Source: Delphinapterus leucas | Taxonomy: Eukaryota > Chordata > Mammalia > Artiodactyla > Monodontidae | Assembly (NCBI RefSeq): GCF_002288925.2 | Contig: NW_022098001.1 | Span: 7,850,665-7,914,664 of the forward strand | Direction of reading: 5' to 3' | DNA length: 64,000 nt | Shown: positions 50,592 through 63,848 of the stretch, piece by piece | Numbering within the stretch: position 1 is the first letter of the stretch | Layout: each line of letters opens with the position of its first letter | Translations under genes and position numbers: made by a program | The notes under the pieces: generated by a model | What the model saw: only the letters and a program-made list of their open reading frames with translations | The model's database searches: none | What the model was told of the DNA's origin: nothing

Positions 50592-51135
50592 GCTTGTGTG
50601 GGCCAGGCATAGTGTTAAGTATTTTCCACACTGTATTAGTTTCCTAGGGCTGCTATAACAAATTACCATAAACTGGGCAATTTCAAACAACAAAAATTTA
50701 TTCTGTCACAGTTCCAGAGGCCAGAAGTCCAAAGTCAAGGTGTGGGCAAGGCTGGTTCCTTCCAGAGACTCCTGGGGGGATCTGCTCCATGCCTGTCTCC
50801 TAGCTTCTGGTGGTGGCTGGCGATCCTTGGTGTTTTGGGCCCACATCTCTCCTATCATCGTGTGACATTTTCCCTGTGTGACTGTGTCCAAATTTCCTTC
50901 TTCTTCTACGAACACATCATTGGATTAGGGCCTGCCCAAATCCAGTATGATCTCATTTTAACTTGAGGACATCCGCAAAGACCCTATTTCCAAATAAGGT
51001 CACATTCACAGGTTCTGGGTGAACATGAACTTTTGCAGGACACTAGTCAACCTGGTACATGTGCATTTTCTCATTTAATCCTCACAATAACCGTATTAGC
51101 CCCATTTTATGGATGAAGAAACAGAGTACCTCCAG
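50592..51135 (-). repeat. MIR SINE split by an MLT1-type LTR
   Basis: 'ggccaggcatagtgttaagt' and 'attttccacac' (50600-50631) continue after the LTR as 'tgcattttctcatttaatcc', 'tcacaataaccgtattagcc' and 'ttttatggatgaagaaacag' (51060-51126). Together they are one reverse-oriented MIR. Confidence 0.75.
50632..51059 (+). mobile_element. MLT1-like MaLR solo LTR nested in MIR
   Basis: 'tgtattagtttcctagggct', 'gctataacaaattaccataa', 'cagttccagaggccagaagt', 'ctatcatcgtgtgacatttt', 'tggattagggcctgcccaaa', 'caaagaccctatttccaaat' and 'aggtcacattcacaggttct'. These are MaLR LTR features. The exact subfamily is uncertain. Confidence 0.82.
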
Positions 51136-52193
51136 ATCTTCACCTCTACTATGTCCAGCTGTTAATGGACATCTCCAGTAAGACATTGCACTGGTACCTC
51201 ACAGTCAGACATTCCAAAAACAAACTCAGTATTGTCCCCCAAAATGTGAAGTCCTAAACCACAGCAGCTCCAGAATGTCTTTTTAGGAGAGTGAACGGGA
51301 TCTTTGGAAGGGGCTGTTGGAAGCAACCTTTGCACAGCACTTTATATAAGAATGAAATAAATAGTAACTGCCCATATCTAAAAATGATGGGTACCACCAC
51401 TTACCTGAAACAAGACAGTGGCTGAGGAATGGGCAAGGATGATAAATTTAGAAAAATATGAAGGAGGCAGATTTGATAGGTCTAGTTGACTGCCTGCATG
51501 TGGAGACGGGTGGTAGAGCCGTATTAAAGATGTCTTTGACTTGATTACAGGATGGTGGGTGGTAGGACTGTTTACCAAGAAACAAACAAACATGAGTGGG
51601 GGCAGGGGCCTGGGCAATAATGAGTTTCAAGTAAAATCTTCTGTGAAAACTAATATAAGAACGGAGCTGCTTTGGTTGAAAAAAGGGGTAGGGCCCTTAT
51701 TCTCCCCCCCATCCTCTCCCTGCCTGTGAACGTATCTGCAGCACTTTGGGAGAACATTATGGATTTACTGACTTACTGTATTCTTCTAGCTCTAAACGAG
51801 AAAGTGCTTACGCTGTTCTAGATACATAGATATTGATCCCATTTTAAGAGTATTTCCAAGAAAGATTCTCATGGCCTCTCTCTACCCTCCTTTCCTGGTA
51901 TGTAATACCCTCCTCAGCAGGATGCTTTTCTTTATCGATCATCTAAGAACAGCCCCATACCGCTTAACTTCTGTTACCCTTGGTGGGTTGTCATGGGGCC
52001 TTGGGTGTCCTGTTGGAAGACCCTGCATCTTCTGATGAAAAGCCAGCCTGGTTTCCTTCAGAGAGAAGAGTGAACTTTAGCTCTTGGAATTGTGCCTGCC
52101 CTTAGTTAATCCCACAACCTTTATCAGTTCAGACATGAGCTCTTCCTTTCCAACATTCCGAGAGGTGGTTCATTCAGAGGGAAAAAGAAAAAT

Positions 52194-52196
<3 letters not shown>

Positions 52197-52231
<35 letters not shown>
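52197..52231. repeat. (AT)17 dinucleotide repeat
   Basis: Perfect AT run of about 35 bp. It is self-complementary and probably length-polymorphic. Confidence 0.97.
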
Positions 52232-52233
<2 letters not shown>

Positions 52234-52803
52234 AAGAGGAAGCTGGTAATTCCCCTGGCCGCAGGTGGTGCTGTCCTAAGCCTGCCTAGGGCAGAACCAG
52301 AGCTGGGTTCCTGGGTGTCCCATAGCGGTTGTATTTACCCGGAGACAAGAATAGGGCTCTTCAAGTTTAATTAAAAACAGGATGTCCCTGCTGGGCCTCT
52401 CATTGACATTGCTAAAAATAAAGTAGGGAAGTAGCCTGGCCTCTCCATGGTTTAATCCCATTAAATTTGGGGGAGGGGTGTGGGGAACTGGGGTTAATAA
52501 AAGACACGATTTGTTTCAGATTGCTGTCTGGAGTTGTGTCTTTTCTCTTCCTGCGCTGTGGAGTCCCAGGTCTAATACAATCAGTGCTGGCTTGCTGAGG
52601 CCATGAGAGAGGGGCAAAGGGACAGGTGATTCCCCACTGAGGTTTTGCAGGGCTGTCACCCACTTACTCACATTGGGACCCCTGGGGCTTGTCACCTCAC
52701 CTCTTTGCTCACTGCTCTAGTACCACCCATGTTCATAGACCTGGTTTTGTAAGTAACCCACTAATCCCTTTCTGTGAGCTGATGCACATTGAAAACAAAC
52801 AAC

Positions 52804-53011
52804 TGGGCCTCCCTGGTGGCACAGTGGTTGGGAGTCCGCCTGCCGATGCAGGGGACGCGGGTTCGTGCCCCGGTCCGGGAGGATCCCACATGCCGCGGAG
52901 CGGCTGGGCCCGTGAGCCACGGCCGCTGAGCTTGCGCGTCAGGAGCCTGTGCTCCGCAACGGGAGAGGCCACAACATTGAGAGGCCCGCGTACTGCAAAA
53001 AAAAAAAAAAA
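52804..53011 (+). mobile_element. Cetacean CHR-family SINE (CHR-2 type)
   Basis: Opens gggcctccctggtggcacag with 'tggttgggagtccgcctg' (box A region) and 'gggttcgtgccccggtc' (box B region). It continues with the cetacean-type body 'atgccgcggagcggctgggc', 'ggccgctgagcttgcgcgtc' and 'gaggccacaacattgagagg', and ends in a poly(A) tail of about 15 A. It is little diverged and CpG-rich, so relatively young. This is the strongest clue to the organism. Confidence 0.92.
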
Positions 53012-53843
53012 CCCAAACAAATGAACAAAAACAATCTAGTCTGAGTTCTATGAAAGAGCCATCTGGAAACGTGAGCATCTTAAAGGTGCTCGCACTTCCT
53101 CCTCAACCCCTCAGTATACTCAGACCTTACATCTCTTGCCCAATTCCAGAAGCCTCGTTTGCAGATAGCCTTATATAAGGGGATCCTGACTTTCTTCATT
53201 TTTGTTTTGTTTTTATTTATGGGTGTTTTGTTGTTGTTGTTGTTGTTTTGAACTAACCTATCCTCATTTCTGTGCCCCAGCCCTATTCCTTTAGTCTAAC
53301 AGCTAAAGACTAAACCCCTGAAGACTTTCTGTTGGGTGTAAGAGCCTTGTTTTCAAACACACATTCCTGTTTGCTTGGTCTTTCGTTCATTTGTTCAACC
53401 AGAGTATTAAGAGAATAATCTCTAGATTATTACACAGTTGACTTCCTTCAGAATCCCAAGAAGGAGAATTTCATGAACCTCAACTCTTAGAGGCTGAGAG
53501 TTCCAAGGAGTGTTCCAGACCAGTGGGTTTTACTTGCTACTATGGGACCTTACCGAGGCCAGAACAGATTTGGGGAAGGAGCAACGCAGCCCCAAAGAAG
53601 GTTGATTACACAGCATCCTTAAGACCTCTAGCCAAAGTAAACTTATTATTTGTCCATAAATGCCCCTCCCACATCACCTCTACAACTCCTGAAATGTACC
53701 AGCTCTTAAACCTTTAAAGAGGTGTACTTGTGATTTAGTGGGACGCTGATATCTAGATACTGTTTTGTTGTTGTTGTTCTAAGATTCCTGGGCTTAGGAA
53801 TTCACAAAGTATTTAGATTGTGTAAGTCTGAAATCCGTGTGAG

Positions 53844-53844
<1 letters not shown>

Positions 53845-53876
<32 letters not shown>
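53845..53876. repeat. (TG)n dinucleotide repeat
   Basis: gggtgtgtgtgtgtgtgt run of about 30 bp, perfect after the first bases. Confidence 0.97.
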
Positions 53877-55309
53877 CATCAGTTGGCGCCACCGATTCCT
53901 CTTTGAGTCAAGAGTTACAGAAAAGCTTCCATGTCGGAGCAGAGAAAGCCGAGGAGAGGGTGCTGGACCTCAAAACATGGGTGGTATGGAGAGTGTCCTG
54001 CTTTCCACTCTTGTTACTAAATATTCACGTGGCCCTGGAAGTTCAGCACCTCTGTTTCCCATTTGTAAAAAAGTCTCTAACTCTATGGCCTTTTCTAGCT
54101 CCCCCAAGGAGTCAGGTGTCCCCAGCGGCTTGGCGCATGGCGCTATAACCCCAGCACAGATGGTAGTGTAGTCCTGGGCTGGAGGGGACAGCAATAGGGA
54201 CCCAGGAGGAAGACAGTGTATGGCTCACCTCTCGCCTCTGGAGCACACTTCAGTGAGCGTCTCTTGGGACAGCTGACTGTGGCCAAGCTTACTTACCCCA
54301 GTGACACCCATCATCCCAGACAGAGCCATGACTCCCAGTTTGCCCTTCCTCCCAGACAGAATCACCGTGGAGGCAGCTCCAGTTCAGCGAGGACTCTGGG
54401 TGGGTTCAAGTCAGACTTGGGGAGCCTGGCCTGAGGGGTCCCTAATGGGGTGGGATCAGCCCAAGGGTCAACACACTGGGTGAGTCCATTTTTCACTCCT
54501 ATTTTATCAACGGAGATTATAATATTTACCCCCATTTCTCCAGAATATTTTAGGAACTTGAGGCAGAGTTGATCCTGAACGAGACTGTAAAGTGGAGAAG
54601 TTAAGCCTTTACCTCTTTTTGCAACCCTTTTTGTTTCCACATTTCCCCTTTGGAGACTACTTTCCTTCAGCTGCCTTCCTTTCTCTCCTTCCACTACATC
54701 CCAAGTTCCAGAACTTTCCAGATTCCTCCGCCCACCCTCTGGCAAAATCTCCTTTTTCTAAAACTCCTTCCCAGGGCTAATTTTCCCCAAGTGAATCTGA
54801 GTACCAGAACCATGGTCTGGGGATAAAAACAATGACTTTACATTATGCTTCCAAAAAACAACATTTGACCGCTGAGGCCTTCCAGGCGCTTCCTGGGTAC
54901 CATGGGGGGTCCACGGTAGGGGAGATAGTTTCAGTACTGTTCACAGAACCTTTTCAGTAGAACCCTCTTTTGCCCATCAGATTTCTGATGTACCCAGTTG
55001 ATCTCAAGCTGAGATTGTATACTTATTTCATCCAAAACTTGGATGGTAGATTGTTCCCATCCCGGGGATACTTGGCAGCTTGCTGAGAAGGAATGTGAGA
55101 TGATTGCCACATACAAGGAGAAAGAGCACTGGGATGGATTGGTAATGTCTGCCCAGGAGAAGAGGAGGGCAGGCCCTTACAGACCATCAGTGTTTGTCAC
55201 CCTTGAGGGACCCAGGGAGAGACCACAGTAGACCCTGACCTGTCTCTGGCCTGAGGAATGTCACCTACAGCCTGAGAGCAGGGACCTCAGAACAGCAGCA
55301 GCAGCACAC

Positions 55310-55885
<576 letters not shown>

Positions 55886-56254
55886 TAGAGGTCAAGATAT
55901 TGGCCGTAAGGACCTGGCTTGAGGCCCTGTGTGAAAGTGGCTTATCCTGCTTTCTCCCTGTAGGGGCAAGATGGAGGCTGGATCCTGCAGGCCAGCGAAT
56001 CAGAAAGTGGGGAGGGGCTTGTTATGCACCCAGACCCTAGTAGCTTTCGTCCCAGCCTGCCCAAGGGGTTTTGTTGGGATTTCGTGCGCATGCTCCAAGG
56101 TGTTGGGTTTCCTGGAGCCAAGTGGGACCCCTCAGCTGTTGGCGGGTGAGGTGGCCAGCAGATTCCACCCTGAGGGAGCCACCCACAATTCAAATCCAAC
56201 AAGGGGATGCAAAGCAAACCAAAATGAAAGGAGAGATGGATTTCAAACTCAAGA

Positions 56255-56455
56255 ACAGTGGATTTTAGATGTTGGATTGCCAGACAGAATACAAGAGGCA
56301 CAATTAAATTTAATTTTTGGACAAATAACAAATGACTTTTCAATATAAGTATGCCCTATTCAATATTTGGGACATACTTAAAAAATTGTTGTTTATTTGA
56401 AACTGAAAGTTAGCTGGGCATCCTGTATTTTATTTGCTAAATCTGGCAACCCTAG
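56255..56455. repeat. Ancient AT-rich interspersed repeat, unassigned
   Basis: 'attgccagacagaatacaag', 'gtatgccctattcaatattt', 'ttgggacatacttaaaaaat' and 'gggcatcctgtattttattt' with a 'ctggcaaccctag' end. I recognise a common mammalian repeat but not its family name. Confidence 0.5.
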
Positions 56456-57120
56456 TTAGATGTAATATCTGAGTTTAAAGTGCTAACACAGAGCTTGGTC
56501 CATAATAAGCCCTGAGTCATCTATAGCTCTTGCTTTTATTTCCAGCTTGCCTGTTCTGCTGGGCATCCCCAGCAGTTCTTGTCAATGATGAGCAAATGCA
56601 GTCATATACCCCCGACAGAAGGCTTTGTCGTAGAGCGAGCCTCAGTTTCTATCCCTATGCCCTCTGGGGCACCAGCTGCTTGAGAATCCAGGTTTGCAGG
56701 GTACAGGCCAATCTGTTTGCTTTGTTTCTCCACAAAGGTGCCATTACATCCTGTTTCTCTATGTGCCTTGATTCACAGCGAATAGTTTGTTTTGCAAAGA
56801 CTAAACACATGGGATTCTTTTAATAGAATAATAAACTCGCTGACATTAAACTGCACATTTTGCTGATGCTGCAGGGGAGCACAGGTGGGCTTGTCTGCTG
56901 CCCGAGGCCCAGCCTCCTCTTCAGAATAGGGCTGAAAGATGGGAGAAGATCCAAACACTGCAGGATCGAACGCTCACTGCGAGAAATGAGACCCTGTGCT
57001 CTGGGACTCGGCCACAATGGGGTCACAGAGCCCTGACGGGGTCAGCATTCCCCAAATGCATCTCGTTGCTAAAAGCCCTGTGCTTTCCTAAGGGAAAGCC
57101 TTGGGTTTAAAAAAAAAAAG

Positions 57121-57152
57121 GGCGGGGGTCGGTGGGGGGTGGGTGGAGTGGG
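57121..57152 (+). promoter_or_regulatory. Candidate G-quadruplex motif
   Basis: G runs gggcgggggtcggtgggggg and tgggtggagtggg give four or more G3+ tracts with short loops, in the non-template (sense) strand of an NCALD intron. It directly follows a run of about 11 A. Confidence 0.6.
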
Positions 57153-57639
57153 AGCCGTACTGGGAGGGGCTTTAAGTCTGCGAGGGGCCAGGCTCCACCC
57201 AACTAGGAGACTTGGTGCTTTGGCTCAGGGCTTCTGGACCCCAAGGCGGGACGCCACACCGGAGCAAAGGCCTCATCTAGACCCTCCCGCTGTTAGATTC
57301 CTCTTGGAGAAGCTCTTTGCATCTAACCCCTGGCGGCTGACTTGAAGAGAAAAGTCTGGGCCCCCAGCAGGTTAGCTGGGAAGCCAATCCGGGAGCACGC
57401 GGGTAGTTAGCCCGAGGGAGCGGATACATACGCTGAATACAGGGTTTACCCTGCCGCAACAAGAAAGCGGGGGAAGCTTTGCCTCCCCACCAACAATATG
57501 ACCGAGGAAACTTCCCGAAGGGAATTTGATACATACTCTAGCTTGGGCAAGAAGGAGAAAGACATCGAGGAGGAGTGGAATCCCAGGCAGCCAGTCTCCC
57601 CCGTCCAGCCCATTGAGGTAGGAGGAAAGTGCCCTGATT

Positions 57640-58299
<660 letters not shown>

Positions 58300-58310
<11 letters not shown>

Positions 58311-60855
58311 CACCAACTGTAGAGCTGCTTGTGTTCCCTTTGGAGTTTACTTTTTAACAAAAAAAATTTTTTTTTTTTTTGCCAAACAATATTGACGGTG
58401 ATGCTGTTCCTCGTGTGGTCGGATGCACCTCCCTCCGTGCCGCCTGCAGCTTCTTTTGTCGTGGACGCTTCATGGGAATGTCTAGAGCCCCCCGCGCTTG
58501 TGGAGAGCATGAACAGTGCTGCCGTGCACAGACTTTGTGGTGTTCATTGTTCTGACGATTTTTCATCGTTATTATTATTACTTTCCCTTTGATTCGAAAG
58601 TCTGTGTTCTAAAACCGAAGACTGGGGGAGGCAAGAGAAGAGAAGAGAAAACAATCCAGTCCAGTGATTCTATTGCAAGCTTAAGGGCCCTGTTTGGAAA
58701 ACAAAATTCCCCACCTGGGTCTGGAGTGACACATGCCCTAGGGGTGATGGCACCAGATGCTCGATTTCCCAGGGACCAGGAATCCTCCGGGGCCAGGCTA
58801 TTAAAGGGGCCTGGGGGATTCCCGCCTGGAGGCCCACCCCATCCTCTTCCCCAGCAGGCTTTAGTTTCTAAGCTGTGAACATTTCAAGGTAAATTCATAG
58901 AGGAGAGGAAAAAGATGGCTCAGCTATTTCTTCCCAGGTTTACACTAGTTGAGCTAAGAGGAGTTTCTCTGGAAATTAAACACAAATGGTAATTTATATT
59001 TCAAAGCCAGACCCATCTTGTTGCCTATTGTAGTTTTAAAAAAAAAAAAAGATTGCTGTATATAAAATACTGGGTATTACAGACGAAATTAAGTGTTTTG
59101 CCTTGTTTAAATGAAATGCATGTTTAGTGAGCACTAATACAATCTTATTACAGGAGACTGTTTTTAGTAGCTTGTTGTGAAGTAAGCCAGCTATAATGAA
59201 TGTCTATGTCTTATTTTAAAGTCATATCCGTCTTTGCACAAATGCACCAATCAACAGGTATATTTTATATATTCCAGAAAAGTACAAAGTAACCATGACC
59301 AGGGCCCAACCTTAATTTTGAATGCTTTTCCAGTGGTAGTGCCTAGGCAATAGAAGTGGGGCAAGTTTGAGTGGGATGTGTCAACTGGAGCACCAGAAGG
59401 TTCATATTTATTAGAGATGTGGGTTTGCCCACCCAGCCCAGCAGCCCGTTGACAGTCCTGGATCAGAGGTGCGGTGCTTTTCTGAGCAGATAATATTCTG
59501 TAGCTGTTCCCACCCCCACCCCAAATAGCATAAATTCTCGGGACTTCCCAATGCTTTAATCCACATGGATGGTTAGGAAGCCATAGCTGGAATGTTGACT
59601 TTTCCATGCCTCTAGCGGCCCTGAAAAGAGTCAGAGGTTGGGCATCATCTGGTTCATCCTGAAGAAGGCATAGGCAAGTGTGTCTGTGATTTCCAGGGCC
59701 CACCCTTGGGAATCCAAAAGTATCTTGCATCATCGTGTTCTCTGAATGCAAATTTCTATTTACAGAAGTGACAGTACAAATTTGAGTTGCAGTTTGGTCT
59801 GATGACCTCATACATCCTAATTTGAATTGAAAGGTAAGAGTACAAGTTGCTGGTCACAGGTAAGTTATATTTTCACAAGCAGTAGGTATGGGGAAGTCCA
59901 AACACGCAAGGATGTAGACGGGGAGACCCTGCCGCAAGAGAAGGCAGAGAGGTCTCCTTGGCTGCGGCCAAGCTACTTCCTGTAGACCATGAACCACAGA
60001 AAGATAAACTTATAACCATGAGGAAAATGATGCTGAGCCCATTTCTAACCTCTAGATTCCTGAGTATTACTCGATTCCATTTAAACTGATAGTAAAAATC
60101 TGAATTTGTATGGTTGACCAAAACGAACCAACTTGACAGGGTGAAATTTTGAGACCTGGACTCAGTAAAATAATCTTCATCTTCCTCTGAGTGTCAGTTT
60201 TTTTTACAGTGGTTCTATACTGAGACTTGCTGAGTCCCTCCGTTGGCCAAGTGGTAAAATCTGGTTTTGAAAACTAGGGAATTAACCTAAGACGCAGCGT
60301 GCACAGTGGCAAGGGGACCCGGCACCTCTGTAGGTGATGTTCAGGAGCTGCCTTCCACTTTCTCCCGCTCTTGATTGAAGACCTAATTCCTCCTTTAGTT
60401 CTCCTTAGATGGCAGAGTCAGTTAATGTTGGGGAAAGCCCGCCTGGGCTCTGTCCTCAGTCATGACATCTTACTGAGCCAGACGCAGTCCGTTCCCTAGA
60501 ACCTAGAGCTGGAGTGAGATGCAGAGGAGCGTGTCTCCAGCTGTTAAGAAAACAAAGCGGAAACTAGTCCTCGTCCTTGCCTGCCATTGACCCTGTCTGT
60601 ATTTTCTTGAGGGTTGTTTTCTCATTCTCCTTCCCAGGAAGACCTTTGTATGTCTGGTCCAATGCACTCGAGTGTGGCCAAGGGACTCGACAGCACCCAG
60701 AAGGCTGAATGCCTAAAAACTTATGTCACTCCTGTGCTGGGCTGTTCATTGTCATTGCTGTGTTGAGGGACCTCTGGAAATGGAGTCTGTTCTGTCTGAA
60801 ATCAGGCCAGCCTGTGATGTTCAAGGGACTGGAATAAAGTGGCTTACGACGTGAA
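58300..60855 (+). other. NCALD: NCALD 3' untranslated region
   Basis: Sequence from the TGA to the only clear AATAAA downstream. It starts GC-rich, then contains an A8T14 tract at 58359-58380, an A-rich run near 59038 and AT-rich stretches around 59060-59270. I recognise no transposable element in it, as expected for a long conserved 3' UTR. The 3' end is placed 15-20 nt after the AATAAA and is approximate. Shorter isoforms are possible: a variant attaaa lies near 58974. Confidence 0.75.
60833..60838 (+). terminator. NCALD: Probable NCALD poly(A) signal
   Basis: Canonical AATAAA in the context ggaataaagtgg, about 2.53 kb after the stop codon. T- and GT-containing sequence follows within 30-60 nt (ggtcgactgttcatatcctt). 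It is the only canonical hexamer I found between the stop and the first downstream repeats, and the resulting 3' UTR length suits NCALD transcripts. Confidence 0.7.
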
Positions 60856-62559
60856 GGATGATAGAGTGGTCGACTGTTCATATCCTTGTTTAGGGTGGGG
60901 AAGGGGTGTTGAGGGCGCAGTCCCATCCCATTGATGTGCCCTGGGGGCACTTTCCACAAGTGAATTTAGTAATTTATGAATCCCTCCCCGTGGAGTGGGT
61001 CCTATATCAGGTGACTTTTGTGTTACTCTAGCTTGGCATTCAAGAATGTTGCTGATTTAATATGATGGTCTGGGACATGAGGTTTCCATGCCTAAACTGC
61101 TGCTCCAGCTGAATCTGTGCCCGGGTGAGGGCCCAGATGCTGTGCTGGCCACCTCCTGGGTGTGGTTTCTGCTCTCCAGGCACAAGGAAGCAGGGTTTGT
61201 GAAAGTGGGGATGAGAGGGTCTGCTGGACCCCAAGCCATGTCCGGAAGCATCCTTGGTCTACATGTGGGCTAACTTTCCCCTCATGGCCTTCACTTTCTT
61301 ACCTCCTCTCCTTCCTCACAACTGGAGCTATAGATTCTAGTCTCAACATTAGGTGCACCAGAAGGAGAAACTGAGGCAACTTCCTCGTCAGTGGGAAATT
61401 AACATGCCCCTCTCCCCTCTCAGGGCCTCTCAGGCTGGAGAAAAGTCTGTAGGAAAACTGACATGATACAGAGCCCATGGCCTCAAAGCCAATTCAGATC
61501 AAGGTGCTTGTTGCTGCTGTCCTTGGCCTTGCCTCCAGCACAGAGGCCATGAATGTAGGAAAAAGGGGCTGAATGTCAGCTACGGTAGGTGTCTCATGGG
61601 CCAATCAGACCTCATGTAGGAGCTGAGTTGGCCTGGAGGGGAGTCTTTTTGTACCTCACCGTTTCTCTCCATAGACCAGCAGTGGCCCTGAGGCCCGTGA
61701 GAACTGAGCATGAGTAATGCCATGTCACTCACAGCAGTGATGGTAAGGAGGTGGCTGGGACCCTCCAACCTGATCAGGAGCCTCTTCACTCGCACACCTG
61801 TTGGAGGTGAACCTGTAAATTTCCAGCACATTTGCAAGCCTGAGGCTCCTATTTTCAGGGTACTGTCCCAACCCAGCTCTGGACCCCCTGACAGCCTAGT
61901 TCAGGCATGGGGGGGCGGGGCAGGCATAGGCCAGGTGAGGAAGAATCTGCCTGTTTTCTCAGTCGAGGCAGGGGGAGATCACGAGAGCTCCCTTTGGAAG
62001 AAATGGAGATGCTTCACGCAGGCCTCTCTTATCTTTGTCAGGAGTATGCTTTCACTTTCCTGAAATTTTCTGTTTTTTTTTTTGTTTTTTTTTAAGGTGG
62101 CTGAAGAAACAAAAGAAAGAAAATTGAGCCCAGTATTTTCCAAGGCAGTAGAGTATCAGTCAGATCCACCTAAAGTAGAAAGATTGTTGCAGAGTGAAAA
62201 GATGTCCACGCCAAGGGTCTAACCAATGGTGTATTCATTGCAAATAGATTTCTCTACACTTGAATGATGACCACATGTCCAGGGCTCAGGTAGGTCCTGG
62301 GCATTTGCTGCCCTGGGTGTTAACGTGCCATTGACCCTCAGAGATACAGGGGCTCAGACACTCGAGTTGGCAGCCTTCCTACAGTGAGATTAGCGTTTGG
62401 TGACCTCTCATCACATTGTGAAAGTCTAAGGGTAAGAGGAGATTGTATGCCTTAGGACTGGGGTGACTGCTGAGCCCTGGCTCTCCCAGAGTGAACCCCT
62501 ATCCCGGTGCTGACGATGCCAGGCTGTTATCACTGGGCACATCGCAGCCTCTGAGGATG

Positions 62560-62625
62560 GACTGCATCTAATGTGCCTCTTATTCCCCAGCACCGGGCAC
62601 GATGCCCGGTCCGTAGTAACTGAGC
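62560..62625 (+). repeat. L2 LINE 3' tail fragment
   Basis: 'tgcctcttattccccagcac' followed by 'cgggcacgatgcccggtccg' and a 'tagtaactgagctgag' terminus. Short. Confidence 0.5.
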
Positions 62626-63216
62626 TGAGCTGGCATAGCGGTGAAGGCAAGAGCTGGTACTGGACCCTGTGGCCCTGACAGCTTTACCTACCTGGAGTCC
62701 CAGTACAGGGAGGTGGGGGGGGGGGGCGGTGTGTGGTACACATGGGGAGCAGAGTTCACAGCAGGACTATGGCTGCCATGGGTCAAGGGAGGACTGCCTC
62801 AGGGGAGATGTGGAGACCAGTGCATGCCCGGCAGGACGTCCTCGGGCCTGTGCGGAATACATTCAGACTTCCTACTGAGACTGCGGAACACGGATCGTGG
62901 CAAAGAGGCCTTTGGCCCATTTCTAATCCCAGGATCTCTCCAGAAGCCTCCTCAACGGGCACTTCTCCTGACCTCTTTGCTGCCCACTGGTCCAAGCACG
63001 GAGGCTGCTGAGGATGCCAAGGGGGTCAAAGTTGGTCAGAGAAAGCTTTCCCTAGGCGAATTTTTAGCCAAGCTTTGAAAGCAGCTGTGGACGTGGACAG
63101 ACAGACAGGTGGAAGAACATAGAAGCGCTCCTTGTTTGGAACAGAGAGGCTCTCGGGAGCTAATCATGGAGGATGGCTGAAGGAGTGTGCGTGGCCACTG
63201 AGGAAATGCCAAGAAG

Positions 63217-63848
63217 TACTGGGATTTGAATACAGAGTGAAGTAAGTCAGAAAGAGAAAAACAAATACCGTATGCTAACACATACATATGGAACCTAAGG
63301 AAAAAAAAACAAAACGGTCATGAAGAGCCTAGGGGTAAGAGGACACCGGAAGGGGGAAGGGTAAGCTGTGACAAAGTGAGAGAGTGGCATGGACATATAT
63401 ACACTACCAAACGTAAAATAGATAGCTAGTGGGAAGCAGCCGCATAGCAGAGGGAGATCAGCTCGGTGCTTTGTGACCACCTAGAGGGGTGGGATAGGGA
63501 GGGTGGGAGGGAGGCTCAAGAGGGAGGGGATATGGGGATATAAGTTTATGTATAACTGATTCACTTTGTTATAAAGCAGGAACTAACACACCAGTGTAAA
63601 GCAATTATACTCCAGTAAAGATGTTAAAAAAAAGGAACTCCTTCAGCAGAAGCATCTGCTTGGCCCTACAGGGCTTCTTCAGATGAGCCATGTGGCTGTA
63701 AGGTTGCAATTGTCCACGGAAAAGAGGAAGAAGGGGTCAGGGATACTTACTTTCTCCCTCCCATATTCAGTTTCCCAGTGATCAAAGTTTGTTCCATGGG
63801 CATTAGCACACCACACTTAAAAAAAAAAAAAAAAATACTGGGATTTGA
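63217..63848 (+). mobile_element. 5'-truncated L1 with probable 3' transduction
   Basis: A 13-bp direct repeat, tactgggatttga, is at 63217-63229 and 63836-63848. From about 63230 the insert carries the last codons of L1 ORF2 (tacagagtgaagtaagtcag) and the L1 3' UTR with its G-rich tract, ending in a short A8 run at 63626-63633. It is followed by 185 bp of non-L1 sequence (63634-63818), then a longer poly(A) of 17 A (63819-63835), then the second copy of the duplication. Confidence 0.85.
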
